From Prauserella muralis (GTDB taxonomy: Bacteria > Actinomycetota > Actinomycetes > Mycobacteriales > Pseudonocardiaceae), in contig NZ_MASW01000002.1 of the NCBI RefSeq assembly GCF_003202285.1, forward strand, positions 124,001 to 188,000: DNA of 64,000 bases, given 5' to 3'. Both the position numbers and the translations under genes were made by a program. Under the pieces are notes generated by a model. It did no database searches and was not told where the DNA came from. It saw nothing but the letters and a program-made list of their open reading frames with translations. This document shows positions 9,648 to 18,157 of the stretch, piece by piece; the stretch's first letter is position 1; each line of letters starts with the position of its first letter.

Positions 9648-10784
9648 GTGCCCGCCCCGACGAGACTCCGCGCCGACGCCTGCCCCGGCGTCGTCGCCAC
9701 GCACGACGCCGCTGATGGCGCGCTGGCGAGGGTGCGCCTGCCGGGCGGTGCGCTGACCGGCGCGCAGGCCGGGGTGGTGGCCGGGTGCGCGGCCGAACTG
9801 GGTGACGGTGCGATTCATCTCACGTCGCGGGCGAACCTTCAGCTGCGGGCCGTCCGCGACACCGGTGAGCTCGTCGCGCGGCTCTCGGGTGCCGGGCTGC
9901 TGCCCGCGCCCGGCCACGAGCGCGTGCGCAACATCCTCGGCTCCCCGGCGTCCGGCCTCTCCGGCGGCCTCACCGACATCCGGCCGCTGGTCCGGGGCCT
10001 CGACCGCGCGCTGTGCGCCCGGCCGGAGCTGGCCGCGCTGCCCGGCCGGTTCCTGTTCGCCCTCGACGACGGCCGCGGCGACGTGGCGGGCGAGGGTGCC
10101 GACGTGTGCTGGCAGGCAGTGGACGGTGACGAGGGTGCGCTGCTGCTCGACGGCAGCGACACCGGCCTGCGCGTGCCCGCACGCCATGCGGTCGCCGCGC
10201 TGCTGGAGGCCGCCGCCGCGTTCGGCCGCACCCGGGGCAGCGCGTGGCGGGTACGCGAGGCGTACCCCGCGCCGCTCGTGGCCGCCGCGCGACGGTTCGC
10301 CCGCGAAACGCACCCGGTGGCGCTGCCGCTGTCCGGGCCGCTGCCGGTCGGGCCGCTGCGCGGCGGCGCGGTCGTCGCCGCGCCCGTCCTCGGTCACGTT
10401 CCCGCCGCCGTGCTCGCGAGACTCGCTCGGTGCGGTGAGCTGATCGTCACACCCTGGCGCACGCTCGTGCTGCCCGACGGCGGCGCCGCGGAGGGCACCG
10501 GGCTGGTCACCGACCGGGACGCGCCCTCGCTCGGCGTCAGCGCGTGCATCGGCAGGCCCGGCTGCGCCAAGGCGCGCGCCGATGTGCGCGCCGACGCGCT
10601 CGCCGCGATGGCTCCGGACGTGCGCGCCCACTTCTCCGGCTGCGAGCGGCGCTGCGGGCGTCCTCGCGGCCCGCACCACGACGTCGTGGCCGCCGACGAC
10701 GGCTACCGGGTCGACGGCCTTCTCGTTTCCCCGTCCGAGCTCGCCAGCGCGCTGCGCGGCCGACCAGCGAAGGGACAGCAGTGA
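9648..10784 (+). CDS. cobG: Precorrin-3B synthase CobG
   Basis: An oxygen-dependent enzyme that makes precorrin-3B from precorrin-3A, the step that marks the aerobic pathway. The 378-residue protein has the nitrite/sulfite reductase ferredoxin-like half-domains ([17 protein letters not shown]) and, near the C-terminus, the [4Fe-4S] cysteine sets [11 protein letters not shown] and [10 protein letters not shown], i.e. C-x5-C and C-x3-C. The start is GTG 9648, the only in-frame start fitting the N-terminus ([14 protein letters not shown]). It is the first gene of the cobG-cobH-cobIJ operon; its stop overlaps the cobH start by 4 nt. Confidence 0.92.
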   Translation: MPAPTRLRADACPGVVATHDAADGALARVRLPGGALTGAQAGVVAGCAAELGDGAIHLTSRANLQLRAVRDTGELVARLSGAGLLPAPGHERVRNILGSPASGLSGGLTDIRPLVRGLDRALCARPELAALPGRFLFALDDGRGDVAGEGADVCWQAVDGDEGALLLDGSDTGLRVPARHAVAALLEAAAAFGRTRGSAWRVREAYPAPLVAAARRFARETHPVALPLSGPLPVGPLRGGAVVAAPVLGHVPAAVLARLARCGELIVTPWRTLVLPDGGAAEGTGLVTDRDAPSLGVSACIGRPGCAKARADVRADALAAMAPDVRAHFSGCERRCGRPRGPHHDVVAADDGYRVDGLLVSPSELASALRGRPAKGQQ

Positions 10785-11410
10785 TCGACTACATCCGGGA
10801 CGGTGCGGAGATCTACCGCCACTCGTTCGCGACCATCCGGGAGGAGGCCGACCTGGCGATCCTGCCCGACGACGTCGCGGGCGTCGCCGTGCGGATGATC
10901 CACTCGTGCGGGATGGTCGACCTTGTCGACGACCTGGCCTACACGCTGGAGGTCGTCGAGGCGGGCCGGGCCGCGCTGGAGGCGGGCGCCCCGATCCTGT
11001 GCGACGCGCAGATGATCGCCAGCGGCATCACCCGCAGGCGCCTTCCCGCGGCCAACGACGTGGTGTGCACGCTGGCCGACGAGCGCGTGCCCGCGCTGGC
11101 CGAGCGGCTGGGCAACACCCGCTCGGCGGCGGCACTGGAGCTGTGGCGCGACCGGCTGCCCGGGTCGGTGGTGGCGATCGGCAACGCGCCCACCGCCCTG
11201 TTCCGGCTGCTGGAGCTGCTGGACGAGGGCGTGGGCGCCCCGGCGGCGATCATCGGTGTCCCGGTCGGCTTCGTCGGCGCCGAGGAGTCCAAGCAACTGC
11301 TGATCGAGCGCGCGCCCGCGCCGTACCTGGCGGTGCGCGGGCGGCGCGGCGGCAGTGCGATGGCGGTGGCGGCTGTCAACGCCATCGCCTCGAAGGAGGA
11401 GATCGCGTGA
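10781..11410 (+). CDS. cobH: Precorrin-8X methylmutase CobH
   Basis: Moves the C-11 methyl group to C-12, giving hydrogenobyrinic acid. The protein has 209 residues, normal for CobH/CbiC. The catalytic histidine is in [10 protein letters not shown] (His41), and the substrate-binding [15 protein letters not shown] and [13 protein letters not shown] segments are intact. GTG 10781 overlaps the cobG stop in GTGA, indicating translational coupling. The 3' end carries one copy of a 17-bp sequence that is repeated just upstream of cobIJ. Confidence 0.95.
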   Translation: MIDYIRDGAEIYRHSFATIREEADLAILPDDVAGVAVRMIHSCGMVDLVDDLAYTLEVVEAGRAALEAGAPILCDAQMIASGITRRRLPAANDVVCTLADERVPALAERLGNTRSAAALELWRDRLPGSVVAIGNAPTALFRLLELLDEGVGAPAAIIGVPVGFVGAEESKQLLIERAPAPYLAVRGRRGGSAMAVAAVNAIASKEEIA

Positions 11411-11488
11411 GTGACAATCGGCGCAGCGCGCTCGCGGCGATCGACCGGGTGCGGGTGTCCCGCAGGGCACGGGAGGAGATCGCGTGAG
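11395..11488 (+). repeat. 17-bp direct repeat duplicating a ribosome-binding/stop-start site
   Basis: GGAGGAGATCGCGTGAG occurs at 11395-11411 and again at 11472-11488, 77 bp apart, without mismatch. Each copy holds a Shine-Dalgarno sequence, the codons for Glu-Glu-Ile-Ala and an overlapping GTGA stop/start. The first ends cobH and opens a 26-codon ORF; the second ends that ORF and starts cobIJ. It looks like a local duplication of a coupling site. Confidence 0.8.
11407..11487 (+). CDS. 26-residue mini-ORF coupled between cobH and cobIJ
   Basis: A basic peptide ([17 protein letters not shown], ending RREEIA-like) starts at GTG 11407 in overlap with the cobH stop and stops at 11487 in overlap with the cobIJ GTG at 11484. 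It has a strong Shine-Dalgarno sequence and G/C-rich third positions. There is no recognisable domain. It may be a translated spacer that keeps ribosomes moving from cobH to cobIJ, a residue of a tandem duplication of the cobH end, or a genuine small protein; the sequence does not decide. Confidence 0.4.
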   Translation: MSDNRRSALAAIDRVRVSRRAREEIA

Positions 11489-12995
11489 CGGCACCGGGGT
11501 CCTCTACGGCGTCGGGCTCGGGCCGGGCGATCCCGAGCTGCTGACGGTCCGGGCGGCGAGGCTGATCGGCGAGGCCGACGTCATCGCCTACCACTGCGCC
11601 AGGCACGGGCGCAGCATCGCGCGCTCGGTCGCCGAGCCGTACCTGCGCGAGGGCCAGCTCGAGGAGCGGCTGATGTACCCGGTGACCACCGAGACCACCA
11701 GCCATCCCGGTGGCTACGAAGGCGCCATCGCCGAGTTCTACGAGCTGTCCGCGAAGCGGCTCGCCGAGCACCTGGACGCGGGCCGCACCGTGGTGCTGCT
11801 GTGCGAGGGCGACCCGTTCTTCTACGGCTCCTACATGTACATGCACGAACGGCTCGCCGACCGCTACGAGGCACACGTCGTGCCCGGGGTGACGTCGGTG
11901 AGCGCGGCGTCGGCGGTGCTGGGCAGGCCGCTCGTGCAGCGCGACGAGGTGCTGACGCTGCTGCCCGGGACGCTGCCCGCGCCGGAGCTGGCGCGGCGGC
12001 TCGCCGACACCGACTCCGCGGCCGTGCTCAAGCTGGGCCGCACGTTCGGCGCCGTGCACGAGGCGCTGGCCGAGTCGGGCAGGCTCGACGACGCGTTCTA
12101 CGTCGAGCGGGCCACGTGGACGGCGCAGCGCGTGGAGCCGTTCGCCGAGGTGGACCCGGAGACGGTGCCGTACTTCTCGCTGGCCGTGGTACCCAGCCCG
12201 GCGTACGCGGCCCGCGCGTCCGGTGCCGACGCCGCCCGCAGCGAACCCGCGACCGCGGGTGAGGTCGTCGTGGTGGGGCTCGGTCCCGCCGGGCCGGAAT
12301 GGCTCACGCCCGAGGCGGGTCAGGTGCTCGCCGACGCCGACCACCTCGTCGGTTACGGCCCCTACCTGGCGAAGGTGCCGCAGCGCGCGGGCCAGCGGCG
12401 GCACGCCTCCGGCAACCGGGTCGAGGCCGAGCGGGCCGTCGAGGCGCTGGAGCTGGCCCGCGGTGGCGGCACGGTCGCCGTGGTGTCCTCCGGCGACCCG
12501 GGAGTGTTCGCGATGGCGTCGGCGGTGCTGGAGCAGGCCGAGCGGCCCGAGTGGCGAGACGTGCCGGTGCGCGTGCTTCCCGGGGTGACCGCGGCGCAGG
12601 CGGCCGCCGCCCGCGCCGGCGCACCGCTCGGACACGACTACTGCGTGCTGTCGCTGTCCGACCGGCTCAAGCCGTGGGAGGTCATCGAGCGCCGCCTCGA
12701 CGCGGCCGGTGCTGCCGACCTGGTGGTGGCGCTCTACAACCCCGCATCCCGCAGCCGCACCACCCAGCTGGGCGCGGCCAGGGAGGTGCTGCTGCGCCAC
12801 CGCCCGCCCGGCACCCCGGTGGTGATCGCCAGGGACGTCGGTGGCGGTGAGGAGTCGGTGCGGGTGGACACGCTGGGCGGGCTCGATCCGGCGACCGTGG
12901 ACATGCGGTGCCTGCTCATCGTCGGCTCGACGCGCACCCGCGTGCGGGAGCAGCCCGACGGCACGCGGGTGGTGTGGACGCCGCGGCACTACTGA
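11484..12995 (+). CDS. cobIJ: Fused precorrin-2 C20- and precorrin-3B C17-methyltransferase CobIJ
   Basis: A 503-residue fusion of two SAM-dependent tetrapyrrole methylases. Residues 1 to about 245 are CobI (VGLGPGDPELLTVRAARLI; LCEGDPFFYGSYMYMHERL), which methylates C-20 of precorrin-2. Residues about 260 to 503 are CobJ (VVVGLGPAGPEWLTPEAG; VVSSGDPGVFAMASAVLEQ), which methylates C-17 with ring contraction. A 12-15 residue Ala-rich linker joins them. The same fusion is known from mycobacteria. GTG 11484 has a strong GGGAGGAG. The fusion places the enzymes acting directly before and after CobG on one chain. Confidence 0.95.
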   Translation: MSGTGVLYGVGLGPGDPELLTVRAARLIGEADVIAYHCARHGRSIARSVAEPYLREGQLEERLMYPVTTETTSHPGGYEGAIAEFYELSAKRLAEHLDAGRTVVLLCEGDPFFYGSYMYMHERLADRYEAHVVPGVTSVSAASAVLGRPLVQRDEVLTLLPGTLPAPELARRLADTDSAAVLKLGRTFGAVHEALAESGRLDDAFYVERATWTAQRVEPFAEVDPETVPYFSLAVVPSPAYAARASGADAARSEPATAGEVVVVGLGPAGPEWLTPEAGQVLADADHLVGYGPYLAKVPQRAGQRRHASGNRVEAERAVEALELARGGGTVAVVSSGDPGVFAMASAVLEQAERPEWRDVPVRVLPGVTAAQAAAARAGAPLGHDYCVLSLSDRLKPWEVIERRLDAAGAADLVVALYNPASRSRTTQLGAAREVLLRHRPPGTPVVIARDVGGGEESVRVDTLGGLDPATVDMRCLLIVGSTRTRVREQPDGTRVVWTPRHY

Positions 12996-13022
12996 GCGGT
13001 TCCCGGCCGGGCCGGGAACCGC
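12996..13022. terminator. Bidirectional terminator hairpin between cobIJ and emb
   Basis: A perfect 13-bp inverted repeat (arms GCGGTTCCCGGCC, 12996-13008, and its complement at 13010-13022) with a one-base centre. It fills the whole 29-bp gap between the convergent cobIJ and emb stop codons. There is no U-tract, as usual for high-GC actinobacterial hairpin terminators. Confidence 0.75.
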
Positions 13023-13024
13023 CG

Positions 13025-16000
13025 TCAGCGGCTGCCCTGGCCCACGCCGCTCGGCTGCTGGTAGCCGGGGCCCGGCGACCACCAGCCGAAGTGCGTTTCC
13101 TCGCCGCGGACGATCGTCGGTGCCCTGCCCTCGGTGTAGGGCTCGACCTTCTCCAGCGTCCCCCACGACTGGCCGGGGTCGCCGCGCAGGTAGCTCGGGA
13201 TCTCCGGCTGGTCCGCCAGCTCCTCGAGGATGCCGTTGGGGCCGCCTGCCCTGGCCCCGGCCCAGTTCGCCTCGTTGGCCAGGTCACCTGCCGTGAGGTG
13301 GTAGGCGGGCACCTCGGCGATGCCGTCGCGCACCTTCATCGGGTTGAGGCACGGGTAGACGAACGACGTCGGCCAGTCCATGTACACCGGGGCGTCGCCG
13401 ACCCGCTCGGTGAGCGTGGTGAAGCTCGGCATGCGCGGCGCGGTGACCGCGACCCAGCCGTCGTCGGTGAGGTCGTCGTCCCTCGCGATCACGCGGACCG
13501 CGGTCGCACCCCGCGGCGCGTCGTCGAGGTCCAGCCGCACGTCGGACCACGTGTCGGCGCCCGCACCCGCGGCCAGCGCCTCCTTGGTGCCCAGCACCCG
13601 CATGCCCTGCGGCGTCCGCTCGCCGTACTGCAGGCCGACACTGACGGCCTTGCCGCCAGGGGCGTACACGGCCACGGCGAGCTGCCCGCCGTCGCGCTGC
13701 GCGCCGACGCCGAACCAGTCGGTGCGCAGCCGACCTGTGGGGTTGGCGGTCTCCTTGTAGCTGCTCCACATCGGCACCGTGCTGGGGGTGAACCCGTGCG
13801 GCGGGCCCGCGAGCGGGTCGCCGCCCATGAGCGGCTGCGTGTGGAAGCCGACCTGCGTGGGGCCGTTGTCGCTGTCGGGTGAGGGCAGGCCGCCCGGCCC
13901 CGGCTGCTCTGCGCCCTCGGCGGGCACGGTGCGCTGCTGCGGGCCGGGCAGCGGCGTGAGCACGCTCGCCACCGGGTCGCGTTCGACCATGACGTAGTCG
14001 GCGAGGCCGCAGCTCTTGCCGAAGAGGTGCTCGACGTTCGCGGCGGCGAGGCTGTAGCTGCCCTGCTGCTTCTGGATCGCCTTGGCCATCGAGCCGAACT
14101 CCGCGACGACCACGAGGCCGCAGACCACGACGATCGCCAGCGAGCCGCGCCACAGCGCCAGCCCCCTGCGCTCGGGCAGCGGCGGCGGCAGCCCGGGCCG
14201 CTGCGCGCGGATGTTCTCGACGAAGGCGATGACCGCGGCCACCGCGGCGGCGAACAGCAGCATCGTCGACAGGCCGACACCGAACAGCTGCGGCGGGATG
14301 TTGTACCAGGGCACGCCGAGGTCGGAGACGAACCAGTACGCGTTCGGCCCGGTGACGGCGAGCGCCGCCATGACCAGCAGCCCGGAGACGAACGCCGCGC
14401 GGTTGCGTTTCGAGCGCAGCACCGAGCCGCTGGTGGCCAGTGCGGTGAGCGCCGCCATCGCCGCGCCGACCGCGGCGAACGCGCCGAAGTGGTGGGTCCA
14501 CTTGGTGGGGGTCAGCGCCATCAGCAGGAAGAACAGCGCGACGGTGCCGATGAGCCTGCGGCTCGGCCCGAGCGCGGCCCCGGGAATGCGGCCGCGGCGC
14601 AGCAGCACCACCAGGCACGTGCCCGTGCACAGCAGGAGCAGCAGCACCGGGAACCGGCGGGCCGCCGAGCCGTCGGCGTTGGAGCGGAACAGCGTCTCGT
14701 AGCGGGTCAGCTCCTGGAACCAGGACAGGCTCGGCCCCACCTCGTTGCGCAGCCGGGTCGCCTCGGCGACCGTCGCGAAGGTCTGGTCCGCGAAGACGGT
14801 GAACAGCACGACGACGCCGGACGCCAGGATCGGTGTCAGCACGTGCAGCCAGCCGCTGTCGCGCGCCCGCCGCCGCAGCAGCTGGAACAGCGGTCTGCCC
14901 GCCACCAGGAACGGGGCCACCGCGATGAGGCCGGTGGGCGTGGCCGCCAGGGTGAACGCCGCCGCGATCAGGCCGAGGCACAGCGGCAGCAGCCTGCGGG
15001 TGACGAGTGCGCGTTCGACGGCGCAGATCGCCAGCAGCGAGCCCACGGCCGCGACCGGCTCCGGGCGAACGCCGTTGTTGTAGGGCATCCACCACACCAG
15101 GAACACCGTCGCGGCGGCCCAGCCCGCGGCGCGGCTGCGCCGCACCTCCTTGCCGAGGCGGGGCAGCACCTCCCGGCTGATGAGCAGCCAGCTGATGACG
15201 CCGAGCAGGAAGGACGGCAGCCGGATCCACGGCGGCACGACGCTGACGTGCGTCATCGCCTGGTAGACGTGGTAGAACCAGCCGAACGGCGCCTCCGCGA
15301 CACCGAACCATCGGTGGTAGTTGGTGAGGTAGCCCGCGTCCTCGGTGACCCGCGCCATCGACAGGATGTAGCCGTCGTCGGACGTGACCGGGCCGATGAA
15401 CACCCACACCCCGAGCACGCCGATCACCGCGAGGTCCCGCCCGGTGAGGCGCCACCAGCCGATCGGCGCCCAGCGTGGCGCGCGCCGGGCGACGCCGGTG
15501 TCGAGCCGGTTCACGGCGATCAGGCAGCCGATCATGGCGAGCACACCGACCACGAGCACGGTAAGTTTCAGCGCGGTCGGCGAGGACTCGTAGCGGGTGT
15601 CCGGCGTGATCGACACGTTCAGCCCGGCGATCGGGTCGGACTCCTCGTCGATCGAGGTGTAGATGCCCAGGACGCGGGGCCGTACGTCGCCGTCACGGTT
15701 GTAGACCGGCGTTCCGCCCACGGTGAGCGTGGTGTGCGTGGCATCGGAGGAAAGGCCGACGGCGCAGCCGGTCGCGGGCAGTGGCTGGCGGGCCACCTGT
15801 TCGGGGCCGTTGTAGGCGACGAGAACCCCGTCGTTGACCCGCATCTGCAGGCCCGCGCCGTCGTCGAGGCGCGCGGCGGGCACGGTGGAGAACAGCAACG
15901 CCTCGCCGGGCGTGCGGGCGTCGAGCGAGCGGACGGTCTCACACGGCAGGTCCGCGCGCAGGTCCTGCGCCCAGTAGCCGGCCAGCGGGGCGTTGACCTG

Positions 16001-16216
16001 GGAGGCGTCGCCTCCCGCGGGCCAGACGATGCGTGCCGTGTCCTGCACCACGGGCAGGAACGGCGACGCGATGGCGCACGCGGCCGCCACCAGACCGAGG
16101 ACGACCGCCAGCCGCCGCCAGAACCTGGCGCGTTTCGTGGCGTCGCCTGCCCGGGTGGCGGGGGCGTCGGATACCTGGTCCGGTGTCTCCGTACTGATCG
16201 AGGTGGCTGGCCGCAT
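13025..16216 (-). CDS. emb: Emb-type arabinosyltransferase (cell-wall arabinan)
   Basis: A 1063-residue GT-C glycosyltransferase of the EmbA/B/C family, which transfers arabinofuranose from decaprenyl-phospho-arabinose to arabinogalactan or lipoarabinomannan outside the membrane. Seen: a first membrane helix at about residues 35-55, a periplasmic N-terminal carbohydrate-binding domain, the catalytic Asp pair in GPVTSDDGYILSM near residue 280, ten or more hydrophobic helices (e.g. LTVLVVGVLAMIGCLIAVN), the NNGVRPEPVAAVG proline-motif region, and a C-terminal CBM-like domain ending before residue 1063. The substrate class (A, B or C) cannot be settled here. Its position inside a cobalamin locus is odd; it is separated from cobIJ by a terminator and from cobK by 11 bp. 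Confidence 0.93.
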   Translation of the reverse strand: MRPATSISTETPDQVSDAPATRAGDATKRARFWRRLAVVLGLVAAACAIASPFLPVVQDTARIVWPAGGDASQVNAPLAGYWAQDLRADLPCETVRSLDARTPGEALLFSTVPAARLDDGAGLQMRVNDGVLVAYNGPEQVARQPLPATGCAVGLSSDATHTTLTVGGTPVYNRDGDVRPRVLGIYTSIDEESDPIAGLNVSITPDTRYESSPTALKLTVLVVGVLAMIGCLIAVNRLDTGVARRAPRWAPIGWWRLTGRDLAVIGVLGVWVFIGPVTSDDGYILSMARVTEDAGYLTNYHRWFGVAEAPFGWFYHVYQAMTHVSVVPPWIRLPSFLLGVISWLLISREVLPRLGKEVRRSRAAGWAAATVFLVWWMPYNNGVRPEPVAAVGSLLAICAVERALVTRRLLPLCLGLIAAAFTLAATPTGLIAVAPFLVAGRPLFQLLRRRARDSGWLHVLTPILASGVVVLFTVFADQTFATVAEATRLRNEVGPSLSWFQELTRYETLFRSNADGSAARRFPVLLLLLCTGTCLVVLLRRGRIPGAALGPSRRLIGTVALFFLLMALTPTKWTHHFGAFAAVGAAMAALTALATSGSVLRSKRNRAAFVSGLLVMAALAVTGPNAYWFVSDLGVPWYNIPPQLFGVGLSTMLLFAAAVAAVIAFVENIRAQRPGLPPPLPERRGLALWRGSLAIVVVCGLVVVAEFGSMAKAIQKQQGSYSLAAANVEHLFGKSCGLADYVMVERDPVASVLTPLPGPQQRTVPAEGAEQPGPGGLPSPDSDNGPTQVGFHTQPLMGGDPLAGPPHGFTPSTVPMWSSYKETANPTGRLRTDWFGVGAQRDGGQLAVAVYAPGGKAVSVGLQYGERTPQGMRVLGTKEALAAGAGADTWSDVRLDLDDAPRGATAVRVIARDDDLTDDGWVAVTAPRMPSFTTLTERVGDAPVYMDWPTSFVYPCLNPMKVRDGIAEVPAYHLTAGDLANEANWAGARAGGPNGILEELADQPEIPSYLRGDPGQSWGTLEKVEPYTEGRAPTIVRGEETHFGWWSPGPGYQQPSGVGQGSR

Positions 16217-16227
16217 CGGAGGTCACG

Positions 16228-17016
16228 CTAGCGGGCTGCGGGAGCCGACTTTTCGCCGGGCCAGCCCGTCACCCGTTCGAGCGCCCAGGTCAACGCGTCG
16301 TTCACTTCGGTCACTTCGGACACCCGGGGCCGGACGGGACGACGCACCACGACCACCGGCACACCGAGCTGCCGGGCGGCGTCCAGCTTGCCCCGGGTCA
16401 TCGTGCCGCCGCTGTCCTTGGTGACGAGCACGTCGATGCGGTGGCGGCGCAGCAGTTCCGCCTCGTCGGCGGCCCGGTACGGGCCCCTGCTGAGCAGGAC
16501 CTCCGACTGCGGCGGCAGCGGAGGCTCCGGCGGGTCGACGCAGCGGATGAGAAACCACAGCCGGTCCAGGTGGGCGAACGCGGCGAGTCCCTGCCGCCCG
16601 CTGGTGAGGAACACGCGCGTGCCCAGGGCGGGCAGCAGCCGGGCCGCCGCGCCGAGGGAGTCCGCCCAGTGCCAGTCGTCGCCGGGCCCGGGCCGCCAGC
16701 CGGGCCGCTGCAGCCGCAGCAGCGGCACGCCCGCCCGCGCGGCGGCCGTCGCGGCCGAGGCACCGATGCGCTCGGCGAACGGGTGGGTGGCGTCGACGAC
16801 GGCGGCCACCCGTTCGCCGGCGAGCCAGCGGGCGAGGCCGTCCGGGCCGCCGAACCCGCCGATCCGCACCTCGCCCTCGGGCAGCCGCGGCTCGGCCACC
16901 CGGCCCGCCAGCGACGACACGACCGGCACCCCGTGCCCGGTCAGCGCGGAGGCGAGCGCGCGGGCCTCGGCGGTGCCGCCGAGGATCAGCACGCGTGTGC
17001 TGGCGATACTGTCCAC
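16228..17016 (-). CDS. cobK: Precorrin-6A reductase CobK
   Basis: NADPH-dependent reduction of precorrin-6A to dihydroprecorrin-6. The protein has 262 residues. The N-terminal Rossmann motif VLILGGTAEARALA and the family segments VDATHPFAERI, FLTSGRQGLAAF and VTKDSGGTMTRGKLDAA are clear. The start is GTG 17016, the only start that fits the N-terminus. It diverges from cbiD with only 9 bp between start codons, so each promoter must lie within the other coding sequence or the transcripts overlap. Confidence 0.93.
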   Translation of the reverse strand: MDSIASTRVLILGGTAEARALASALTGHGVPVVSSLAGRVAEPRLPEGEVRIGGFGGPDGLARWLAGERVAAVVDATHPFAERIGASAATAAARAGVPLLRLQRPGWRPGPGDDWHWADSLGAAARLLPALGTRVFLTSGRQGLAAFAHLDRLWFLIRCVDPPEPPLPPQSEVLLSRGPYRAADEAELLRRHRIDVLVTKDSGGTMTRGKLDAARQLGVPVVVVRRPVRPRVSEVTEVNDALTWALERVTGWPGEKSAPAAR

Positions 17017-17025
17017 GGTGAGAGT

Positions 17026-18090
17026 GTGACTGAGCTGAGGTACGGGTGGACGACCGGCGCATGCGCCACGGCCGCCACCACCGCCGCCTACACGGCGCTG
17101 CTGACCGGGCGGTTCCCCGACCCGGTGGAGGTGCTGCTGCCCAAGGGACGGCGGCCGAGCTTCGCACTGGCCACGGAGACGCTGGGCGACGGTGTGGCCA
17201 GCGCGGGGGTCGTCAAGGACGCGGGCGACGATCCCGACGTCACACACGGCGCGCTGATCGTGTCGACCGTGCGGGCGGGCGAGCCGGGCTCCGGGGTGAC
17301 GTTTCGCGCCGGGTCGGGTGTGGGCACGGTCACGCTGCCGGGGCTGCCGCTTCCGGTGGGTGAGCCCGCCATCAACCCGGTGCCGCGGCGGCTGATGACC
17401 GAGGCCGTCGAGCGGGTCGCCCGCGAACACGGTGGCGGCACCGACGTCGTCGTGGAGATCTCCATTCCCGACGGCGAGGAGATGGCACGGCACACGTGGA
17501 ATCCGCGGCTCGGCATCGTCGGCGGGCTCTCGGTGCTGGGCACCACGGGCGTGGTGGTGCCGTACTCGTGCTCGGCGTGGATCGACAGCATCCGGCGCGG
17601 CGTGGACGTGGCCCGCGCGCTCGGGCACACCCACGTCGCCGGGGCGGTGGGCAGCACGTCGGAACGCGTGGTCGCCGAGCTGTACGGGCTGCCGGAGACC
17701 GCGCTGCTCGACATGGGCGACTTCGCGGGCGCGGTGCTGAAGTACCTGCGGCGGCATCCGGTTCCCCGGCTCACACTGGCCGGCGGGTTCGCGAAACTGT
17801 CCAAACTGGCCGCCGGGCATCTCGACCTGCACTCGAAACGCTCCCAGGTGGACCTGGGCCTGCTGGCGGAACTGGCCGAGGGAGCAGGCCGCCCGCGGCT
17901 GGCGGTGTCCGTGCGGCAGGCCAACACGGCCCTGCATGCGCTCGAACTGGCGCAGGCCGAGGGCGTGCCGCTGGGCGACCTGGTGGCCGAGCGGGCCCGG
18001 CGCACCGCGGCGGGCGTGCTCGGCGACGCGCCGGTGACCGTGGACGTCGTCGCCGTGGACCGGGCGGGAACGATCGTGGGCCGGGCCTGA
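17026..18090 (+). CDS. cbiD: Cobalt-precorrin-5B C1-methyltransferase-type CbiD
   Basis: A 354-residue CbiD protein, the SAM-dependent C-1 methylase and deacylation enzyme normally assigned to the anaerobic pathway. The N-terminus YGWTTGACATAATTAAY is diagnostic, followed by EISIPDGEEMARHTWN, STSERVVAELYGLPE and the C-terminal GGFAKLSKLAAGHLDLHS. No CobF homologue is present, so CbiD probably supplies the C-1 methylation in an otherwise aerobic route. Start GTG 17026 is 9 bp from the divergent cobK start. Confidence 0.94.
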   Translation: MTELRYGWTTGACATAATTAAYTALLTGRFPDPVEVLLPKGRRPSFALATETLGDGVASAGVVKDAGDDPDVTHGALIVSTVRAGEPGSGVTFRAGSGVGTVTLPGLPLPVGEPAINPVPRRLMTEAVERVAREHGGGTDVVVEISIPDGEEMARHTWNPRLGIVGGLSVLGTTGVVVPYSCSAWIDSIRRGVDVARALGHTHVAGAVGSTSERVVAELYGLPETALLDMGDFAGAVLKYLRRHPVPRLTLAGGFAKLSKLAAGHLDLHSKRSQVDLGLLAELAEGAGRPRLAVSVRQANTALHALELAQAEGVPLGDLVAERARRTAAGVLGDAPVTVDVVAVDRAGTIVGRA

Positions 18091-18157
18091 GCGAACGCTC
18101 GGGCCGTGTTGGCCGTCCACGGGAGCGGGGGTGGCGGGCAGGCCCGTTCCGCGCCGG

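Noticed and set aside
18105-18118. Terminator after cbiD based on CGTGTTGGCCGTCC, also seen in the 32403-32452 hairpin
   Set aside because: The complementary arm is missing here; only a weak imperfect stem can be drawn.
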